64,000 bases of DNA from Anopheles merus. Taxonomy: Eukaryota; Arthropoda; Insecta; Diptera; Culicidae. The stretch is from NCBI RefSeq assembly GCF_017562075.2, contig NC_054085.1:39768539-39832538 (forward strand). The letters are read 5' to 3'. Below the pieces are notes generated by a model. The model did not search any database. It was not told the origin of the DNA and saw only the letters and a list, made by a program, of their open reading frames with translations. Shown one piece after another: positions 56,192-64,000 of this stretch (the first letter of the stretch is position 1; the number at the start of each line of letters is the position of its first letter). The translations under genes and the position numbers were made by a program.

Positions 56192-59100
56192 TACACAATT
56201 TGTTCCGTGGCCGTCTAGCACTCAACTTGGGGATATGCATTTGTGAGATCCTGTCAAAAAATCAGTCGGCATTATTCGTGCAGCACGGATAATCAGAATT
56301 CAACATATTTGTAATAAAAAGTTTGGCACTTTCGGACGTAGATGTTGCGATATTGAATATAATTTTTCTCATTTGTGCCGGTTTCGCGTGTTGCTAGTTG
56401 AAATGTCTTTGAACTCTATGTAACGAGTACTCAAATAGAAATCCATAATTTATCGCTTAACGAGTGAATCGAAAAGGTGTAGTTTTTTGCATTATAATCG
56501 TAGCTCGAAGTGTGATAAGAGCCATAAGGTGCGTGCCAAATTTGTAGTGAAAAAACCCGTCAGTGCTTTTATTGCGATTTTCCAATATTTGCTACCATTG
56601 AATGTTACGTTATGCATACGTCATACATGTTGGCACAAGAACAAAAGAGGAATGTTGTTTTTGAAGAAAACACCAACTAGATCGATATCTGCTGCAATAC
56701 TTGTCGTTCCTGGCACTCTACCCTACTGCGAAATTATATCCCGTGCCCTTACCGTCATTCCATCCTTACTGATGACATTGGCTGATGTGTGGTGTAAGCA
56801 ATTCTAAAATTGTGGTTGAGGGTGTGATGAAAACCTTATTATATTTTGATAGTGTGAAAGCGTTTTAGCTACTATGAAGCGCAGCAAACTTTCGCTCATA
56901 GCCTTGTGAAGCGAATCGCGAATCGTGTGGCGAATGTGGTATACTGTTCGCATTGTGCGTGCATAAGTGAATTCACTGTGAATAAAATTCTCGTAGGGTA
57001 TCCAGTTTGTGTGGTGCGGTAGTGCTGTATATTTCCCTCTATTTTGAGTTATGACATTTAAAAGGTGACGAATTCTGTCATATTTATCGCATTCCCTGTT
57101 ACCTCAAATAAGTAATTTACAACCAAATATTGTATAGAGCTAACTGTTATACAGCTATAATTACGACCAAATCGGTGGTTTTTCATCCACTTAAAATAAA
57201 CCGCTCTAATTCCAGTGACGTAGCGCTTATCATTCAAAACAGGAGGTTTTCTCTTGTAAACAACTGGGGGTAAACGGGGCAAAATGGATACCCTATGTTT
57301 AAGCATTATTTCAAAGCAAGGTAAAATTCCAAGGTATAAAATTGAATAGTGTTCTATGAACACCATGTAAGTTTTATAACCAGTACTTAAAACTAACCAT
57401 GAGAAAAAAAAACAAAATAAGATTTAATAGAATATTGATGTAATTTTTACTAAATGGGCAGATGTTTTTAGCATATGGCGCTTGATGAGGCTATGATGTT
57501 GTATTGGTCCACACAATAATGCTGACAGGCACAACTTCAAAAGATTTGTCGATTGAAACGTGTAAAAAGTGTTTTAATATTAATAACATATCTTTTGGAA
57601 AAAATAAGAACTTTTCCTTAACAGCAAAATATAAGATAGGAAGAGAATACATTTCACGAAACGTGCGGAAAAGCTTTGACCATTACCTAAGCGCTGTTTT
57701 TGTGGCCCTTATTGCCTCAGTGTTTTAACGTTTCACGTTTTGCTTGCATAGGGTAACTGTACCAGTTTTCGACAGATTAGTGCAACAATTCTCAAACCCT
57801 GCTCATATATTTACACTTTTTATAATTCTTAATGAATGTGATGTTATTTTGGTGTGGTTATTTGGATGTCAAACACTATCGTACTACGTCATGCTATTTT
57901 TGATGTGCCGTTTTAAAGGCATTTTTTTTTTATTTTCGTGAAAATATAAACATTGATTTGCTGCTATTTTCGGCGGTTTGTTCCGCTATGTTCAGCAGGC
58001 TGTGTTCCGATTTTCGACAACGCGAATATAGGTCAGAACATGATTTATTCAATAGAAACAGGTAAAAAAAAACATGTCTATAACAGTTTTACACTCTAAC
58101 TTTCCGAAGATTGGCGTTGAAAAGCACTTTAATTATTTGTTTTAAAGTGGCTTATCTTGATAATCGAGCTGGCAGTTCTGATAGTTTTTTTTATCTGAGT
58201 TTAAGATGCCTAGATTGAGTGCAGGTGGTCTCTCTCTAAGCTATGATTTTGGATGGAGATTTCTATGGAGATAGGAAGATAGGTAGTTGGGTTTACTAAG
58301 GGCTTTGCTATTTATGAAATTTTGTTCATCTTTAATTAAGTTAGATTTTAATAATCATTATAAAAATAATTTTCTTATCCGAATGTATCGTTTGTTTCGT
58401 TGAATATGAAACAAAAAATAAAAATTAGCGATTCTCGCTGTATCGAGAATCCGCACTCAAAAAGCGGTGTGTCAAAATGCTCTACATTCCACCATCTGGT
58501 CTCTTATAACATTCTGGGACGGATTAACCTGTAGAAATTTATGGACTTGTGTGAGTTACAAACAAAACAGTCTAAAACTGAAGTGAGTGTATATATCAGG
58601 TGGGCTTATGGTGTTCTTTCTCACCAATACATCGACACACAATTTGACGGTTTGTTCCATAACAAAATCTAGCATGCCTTCAAGTTTAAACGAAATCTCG
58701 GAGAAATTGTATGTGGTTTTACTCAGGCGTAGCACGAAGAAAGAAGCCAAAAAACTTACGTGGCAGCCAGTTCTTGGATTAAAACGAAGATTTGAAGGCT
58801 ATAGATTAAAAAAACATTTCCTTCGCCAAATCTGACACATAGGCAACAATTATTGAATCCTTTCTGCCAGCAAGCAAGGAGAAGTGAACCAAATATGATT
58901 TTATACTGAAAGTGAGGAATTTATCAGAGTGCCTGTGCATATATTCTTTGGTCCTGATCTCAAAAATCGAGTACAATTGTGAAAATTTTGGATAGTGTTA
59001 GGAGTGACTCCATAGAAAAATCATCAAAGCATCCAGTTTGTTATGGATCTAACTGTCAAACAAGGTTTTCTTCCTATTTTCGTTTTTAGACGTCAAATTG

Positions 59101-59843
59101 CACTGGATAAGCCCAACTGATATATCAACTAACTTTGCAAAAAAACGAATGTTCTGTCATGGCAGGGATCCCAAAATATGTTGAAATATCAAAATACACA
59201 GTTTTCTTTGCACCTGTCAAAAAATTATAAGAAAAGATTTGTGCCATCCAATCTACATTGGATGGCAAAAATTGCACGAAAAAGATTCACCGAACTATGC
59301 TCGATTATCCGTTACCATGGGAAACGGTGATTTTGACAGGAGCATTCAAGCAGAAATAGTTCCGTCAAAACAAGGCTACTGAGTTACAAATAATTATTTT
59401 TCTTATAATTATTTATGTCGAAATATGTATATGCATATGTAGTATATCTCGACATACGCAATGTAACGTAACTATTGTAACCTGATCAAGTTTTAAAGGA
59501 ATGTTCAGCCCACAGCATTGAACTGTCAAAAATCAACATTTACGGTGTACTACCTATTTACGGTACCAATTAAAGAAAAAATAACTTGTTTATCGTGATT
59601 TTAAAATCCCAAACACAACTATGCGAGCATAAAATCTTTCATCAAAACCACACTTTCATTGGTTTTCCGTTCTGGTTCTCATACTCACAAAACCTGCCGA
59701 ACTATTGGCTGATAGCAAATCTGCCAACAAATTTGAGCTCTTCACTGTTTATTTGATATTTTAGAAAATACGCAAGCAAATGATATGAATTGTTGAAATA
59801 ATATTTATGATATAATAAAAATCCGCTTTTTTTGTTTTTGTGC
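56192..59843. other. Long stretch without a supported gene
   Basis: 3.6 kb. Family H-type sequence is present near 57753-58020 (AGGGTAACTGTACCAG, ATTTTCGGCGG) and 59546-59892. Open frames such as 58556-58750 (minus) have no recognised domain. The remainder is unassigned; it could be intron of the gene suggested by the exon at 63045. Confidence 0.35.
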
Positions 59844-60541
59844 ATAATTTCACGTTTTTGGCTATCCTGTTAGTTAGTTAAAACTGGTACAGTTATCCTA
59901 TCTTCATCTTCAATTTTAATCTATAGTAATTGTTCAAAGGAATATTTACTAAATGCTTAACATGCCCATTTTGCTCCGCTTTCCCTAGACGTTTTGTACT
60001 AGTATCTGCATCAAGCCATCCAATAGCGCCCAAAAGCGTATAAAAAACCAAAAGCCAATAGCGTATTAAGAAAGAAAACCATATAGAACTACAGAGATTC
60101 CTAACTAAAATAGAATTCTTAACTGTCAAATGAAGAATTGTTGAAGTACATTTGAAGGACCGATCTGTAGTAATTTATGGACCTTTAGCAGCATAATTTC
60201 ACGTTTTTGGCTATCCTGTTAGTTAGTTAAAACTGGTACAGTTATCCTATCTTCATCTTCAATTTTAATCTATAGTAATTGTTCAAAGGAATATTTACTA
60301 AATGCTTAACATGCCCATTTTGCTCCGCTTTCCATAGACGTTTTGTACTAGTATCTGCATCAAGCCATCCAATAGCGCCCAAAAGCGTATAAAAAAAAAC
60401 AAAAACCAATAGCGTATTAAGAAAGAAAACCATATAGAACTACAGAGATTCCTAACTAAAATAGAATTCTTAACTGTCAAATGAAGAATTGTTGAAGTAC
60501 ATTTGAAGGACCGATCTGTAGTAATTTATGGACCTTTAGCA
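59844..60541. repeat. Tandem duplication of a 349-bp unit
   Basis: Unit 1 59844-60192 and unit 2 60193-60541 begin ATAATTTCACGTTTTTGG and end GACCTTTAGCAGC. They differ at only a few positions, mainly the length of an A run near 60040/60392. Each carries the same minus-strand frame with LLGAIGWLDADTSTKRL. The unit includes the right end of an H element. Confidence 0.9.
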
Positions 60542-60621
60542 GCGATCATTTCGTAAAAACAAGCATACCCTAGTTTTATCAATAGGTGGGCAAATAAATA
60601 AACAAGCTTATTATTAAATCC

Positions 60622-60831
60622 GGAGCCGGTCTCGTAGTATAGTCGTCAACTCGTACAACTTAACAACATGCCCGTCATGGGTTCAATCCCCAAATAGACC
60701 GCGCCGCCATACGTAGGACTGACTATCCTGCTATGGGGGGGAATCAATTAGTCACTGAAAGCCAAAGCCCACAATTGGGTACAGGCAGGCCTTGACCGAC
60801 ATCGGTTGTTGAGCCAAAGAAGAAGAAGAAG
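60622..60831 (+). mobile_element. tRNA-derived SINE, plus copy with (GAA) tail
   Basis: About 210 bp flanked by the direct repeat ATTATTAAATCC. Almost identical to the copy at 52523, including the B box GGTTCAATCCC, and ends in AAGAAGAAGAAG. The near identity implies recent activity. Confidence 0.93.
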
Positions 60832-60843
60832 ATTATTAAATCC

Positions 60844-61430
60844 ATTGTTGTTACAAAAAAAGTTTTTTAAACTCTGATTGATGTAAAAAATAATAAGATA
60901 ATAATAGTATCATTACTTTTTTTATGCTCATGAATAGTCAATCAATCTTAATTTTTATAACGATTTCCTAACATTAAAATAGATGTTTTGCTCATTATTA
61001 CATAAAAATAATCAATATTAAGACATGATTATCTATAAATTTGCTCATCCACGACGGTTAAACAGGCATTCAAAAAATGCTGGTTGACTTTGATATTGAA
61101 AAGACTAAAAAGTATTTAAAGATATAAAAGGTAGTTTAATCTACAATTTATTCAGCTTCTCATTCGATCCCCACACTACGACCGTCACCAGCTAAGAGAG
61201 CCGCAGTTTCTCTCCATCTCCTCGATCACCCCGATATTGTCTTCTTCGTCATCTTCGGCTTCGTTTATTCGATCGGTCGCGCTCGTAATCGTTGACCGCC
61301 TCCTTATCATCGGCCGCCGTATTAGTAGCCGCCGCATTACCAGCCGAAATCGTAGCGGCCAGGCCAAGGTCGCTACAATATAAACAGGCGTTACGCGTAA
61401 CGCTAGCGTAACGTAGAGGGCCTAGCCTTG
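60844..61430. other. AT-rich flank and a GC-rich fragment
   Basis: 61185-61380 is unusually GC-rich for this region; on the minus strand it reads frames such as NEAEDDEEDNIGVIEEMER, ending at a stop near 61185. It could be an exon fragment captured between repeats. I cannot assign it. Confidence 0.3.
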
Positions 61431-62100
61431 CCGAACGGCCAGACAGGGTGAAATATACAGCGACATCAAGGTGGAATGTATAATGAGGTGTAGTTATAGC
61501 GCTTTTGGCGATCCCCCCCCTGGGCTCCGATTTTGACAGATGGTTTTCCGCTTGTATATGTATTGATGGATTGTTTACGTTTTGCATGGTCAATATTTGG
61601 TGGAGATCAATTTGGGTGAATATTTTAGTGTATTAGAAGACAGCCCGTGATTTAAAATGGAAATTTTCCTTCGAGAACTTGAAGCGTTCGCCAAACGCGG
61701 AAAACTAACTGTCAGTTTTCTTCGTCGATTCTTCTTCCACCTAGCTGTCAAAACGGGCTTATAACTTGACCTGATATCTTTACGGTCCTTGAGCGACATA
61801 CAATTATTTGACAGGTGAAATAGCTGTCAGACTTACAACCAGCTGATGTGTAATGTAAACAAATAACGTGTATAAAATCGCAACTAAATCCATTAAATAA
61901 TTTAAATATCATGTATTTCGTTAATTTTCAATCAACAATTAATCATTTCTTTTAATGTTATGGTTAAAGCGATATTCTTTTAAATTGAATTTCGAAAGCG
62001 GATGTTGTATCTCCCCTAACCCTTTAGCTGTATCTGTCAGATATTTCACCTATTAGAATAGTTCATTTCGCTGTATATTTCACTCTGTTTGGCCGTACGG
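61431..62100. mobile_element. Family I MITE, copy I2 (contains F3)
   Basis: Inverted ends of about 33 bp: CCGAACGGCCAGACAGGGTG and, reversed, CCGTACGGCCAAACAGAGTG, both continuing with AAATATACAGCGA. F3 is inserted near the left end. A second GGTGAAAT..CTGTCAG/CTGACAG..ATTTCACC pair lies inside. Confidence 0.75.
61467..61791 (-). mobile_element. Family F hAT-like MITE, copy F3
   Basis: 325 bp in inverse orientation, flanked by a perfect 8-bp duplication AGCGACAT. Confirms, with F1, the hAT-type target duplication. Confidence 0.92.
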
Positions 62101-62197
62101 TTTCTTTGACCAATAAGCTAATATGATAAGTTTTACGAATATTTTGATATGAAACCGAAAATAGCCAGATTATTTTCTTAATTTTGATTTTGTGTGA

Positions 62198-62211
62198 TAT
62201 ATATATGTATA

Positions 62212-62304
<93 letters not shown>
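62198..62304. repeat. TA dinucleotide microsatellite
   Basis: About 105 bp of almost pure TA with two TG interruptions at the left edge. Can extrude as a cruciform; likely length-polymorphic. Confidence 0.97.
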
Positions 62305-62307
<3 letters not shown>

Positions 62308-62329
62308 GTTTTAGAAAATTTCACACAAA

Positions 62330-62715
62330 TCTCATGGCTTCTACGATCGAATCGTGTGCCGCTACCATTTAATTTCTGAAAGGTAGAGCATAGTAACTGT
62401 TTGCAAACTGCTTTCTTCTTCACCGATGGCAATTCGTTTGTAAATTTGAAACAAAATGTAATTATTTACTGACTACTCATAAAATCCTTGTTATCAGCGA
62501 ATATTCATGCTTCCTCGTTGGTGATAAAATTCTTGTTTTCAACTATTATTCGTGGGTTTTACCCATAATCAGTGAATAATTACCATTAGTATTTTACAAA
62601 CGAATTGCTATCGGCGAAGAAGGAAGCAGCTTTCAAACGTAAACACAAGACTTGTTATACTCTACCTTTCAGAAATCCAATGGTAGCGGCACACGATTCG
62701 ATCGTAGTGGTACAC
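62330..62715. repeat. Imperfect inverted repeat, arms about 120 bp
   Basis: The left arm (62336-62452) and right arm (62592-62710) match in inverse orientation: TACGATCGAATCGTGTGCCG, CTGAAAGGTAGAGCATAGTA and CGATGGCAATTCGTTTGTAA on the left have counterparts on the right. A 140-bp spacer separates them. Probably a foldback-type element. Confidence 0.75.
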
Positions 62716-62838
62716 GATTCGACCGTAGTGGAAAGCGATTCAACCGTACTGGCACGGGATTCAACCGTGGATACACGCATTCGATCGTAGTGGCATGCGA
62801 TTCGAAGCAGGCGGTTTGCGATTCGAACGTAGCTGGAA
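62682..62838. repeat. Tandem array of about seven 21-bp units
   Basis: Diverged units of the pattern GTAGTGGTACACGATTCGACC repeated from the right arm of the preceding inverted repeat outward. Unit length 20-21 bp; the CGATTC core is the most conserved. Confidence 0.85.
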
Positions 62839-63044
62839 ACAGGTGTATATTCCGATCTGCCATTATTCAAAATCCTCAAAGAAAACACAAGCTAGTACTT
62901 AAATAAGGATTTCATTTTTGAAACGAAAAACATTAAGACATTCTGCAGAAACTTTCAAGTGATTTTAGCAACAACAGTAAAAACAAAAAGCATACACAAT
63001 ACTTGTTGTTTAACTTTGTTTTTTTTTTCACGAGGTTTGTATAG

Positions 63045-63217
63045 TATCCAGCGGAACATCGAAGAAACCCCATTTGGGGTGGGCAAAGACCACAACCGAA
63101 ACCGAATAGCTGATGAAGATATCGTATTGGAATTGCAGTATCAAGTAGATTGGAGAGTTTATGTTGCAATAATGCCTTACAAATGGGAGCCACGAAAAGA
63201 GCTTGTTTTGGCCGAAG
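63045..63217 (+). CDS. Probable internal exon of an unidentified gene
   Basis: A T-rich tract followed by GTATAG and, 173 bp later, GAAG|GTAAGT mark a plausible exon open in one frame: IQRNIEETPFGVGKDHNRNR, ADEDIVLELQYQVDWRVYVA and MPYKWEPRKELVLAE. Codon content and the balance of charged residues look like real coding sequence. An alternative acceptor is CACGAG at 63034. No adjoining exon was found to the left; the next would lie to the right of 63217, possibly beyond the window. Family not recognised. Confidence 0.55.
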
Positions 63218-63537
63218 GTAAGTCATTTATTAGTTGCGTTTTCACAGCCTATGTTGTGCTATAAAATATCAGTCAAACACACTTTTTCACTGAGATAGGG
63301 GAAGTCTAGTAGGCTTCGGCGAAACTTTTTCGAGTAGGGTAGGTGTACCAATTGTTCTGCTAACACCAATTGTGCTATTCACAAAAAAAATCTAAATTAA
63401 GAAAAGAATCTGACTATTTTCGATTTCATATAAAAGTATTAGTATAATTTATCAAATTTATAATCCTGATTTTTTTAATTTTATAATCCTGATTAGCTTA
63501 CAAGTTTAACAATTTTTCAAAGTCAGTTAATCAGATA

Positions 63538-64000
63538 CAGTCAACTCTCCCTTATTTGAGTAGCGCTGGGACTGTCGATTAAAGGGGATTTCAAATTACA
63601 GAGCAAAGTGTATGAAGATCAGGTGGTCTCATAGCCTGTTTTTATAGTAAAAGTTGAACGTCACTTTTTGACAGCATGGGTGAAAACATTTCCCCAAACA
63701 AGCTTTCCGACGACTTGCCTAATGCACAAACAATCTTAGAATCTTCGTTATTTGCACTTAAATACTTTAAAAAGCACTTAAAATATTTCTTATTGTGAGC
63801 TAAACCAAATCTGAACCAATTAAAATCCATTTTTGGATCAAAATAATGTCGTCGATGAGGACACCAATGTGTACTACGTATGTTTTGCTAAGAACAAAGC
63901 GAACCGTTCCTATGGAAATTCATTTCACCCATTCTGTCACAAGGAGCTTTTTTTGATTCCGAAATTAGTTGTCAATTTGTATGGGACGAGACCACCTGGT
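63538..64000. mobile_element. Pogo-like MITE end containing MITE Y
   Basis: TA|CAGTCAACTCTCCCTTATTT at 63536 is a Tigger-style end; its partner is outside the window. Inside, 63620-63998 (Y) is bounded by CAGGTGGTCTC and the inverse GAGACCACCTG. Both are non-coding. Confidence 0.55.

Overview
The window is animal nuclear DNA, and I read it as a mosquito, most likely an anopheline. The genes are intron-containing insect orthologues with short introns (60-150 bp) and GT-AG junctions: a TCF/pangolin factor, ceramide glucosyltransferase, cyclin A, a GALNT, an Mpv17-like protein, RPC7, Sec3/EXOC1, a prag01-like mitochondrial protein and an FLVCR-type transporter. Intergenic DNA is AT-rich and packed with short non-autonomous transposons plus a tRNA-derived SINE of about 200 bp that resembles the anopheline SINE200 type. 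The species is an inference.

Layout. 0-11 kb: pangolin (minus, 3010-5514) and ceramide glucosyltransferase (minus, 9623-10819) with long quiet flanks. 11-16.6 kb: the first block of MITEs. 16.9-30.1 kb: a compact gene-rich segment holding cyclin A (plus), a one-exon GALNT (plus), Mpv17-like (minus), RPC7 (plus), EXOC1 (minus) and prag01-like (minus); RPC7 and EXOC1 converge with only 75 bp between their stop codons. 30.2-42.7 kb: a repeat island containing a young GC-rich LTR element with no pol gene (34371-36333) and a 4.4 kb nest of transposons inside transposons (37558-41942). 42.8-44.7 kb: the FLVCR-type transporter (minus). 45-64 kb: a second repeat island with deep nesting (47018-51450), remnants of a non-LTR reverse transcriptase and of a piggyBac transposase, one possible two-exon gene of unknown function (53558-54116) and an isolated probable exon near the right edge (63045-63217).

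The host genes do not form one pathway. They cover Wnt transcriptional output, sphingolipid and mucin-type glycosylation, the cell cycle, RNA polymerase III, exocytosis, mitochondrial membrane proteins and small-molecule transport.

The most informative part is the repeat content. Several elements occur both empty and filled in this one window, so target-site duplications can be read exactly. This separates a group of families with CCC...GGG ends and 2-bp duplications, a TTAA family, hAT-like elements with 8-bp duplications, TA families with pogo-like ends, and Harbinger-like elements with TTA/TAA duplications. Family letters (A-D, E, F, G, H, I, J, K, L, M, N, O, P, Q, R, S, T, U, V, W, X, Y, Z) are labels made up for this annotation.
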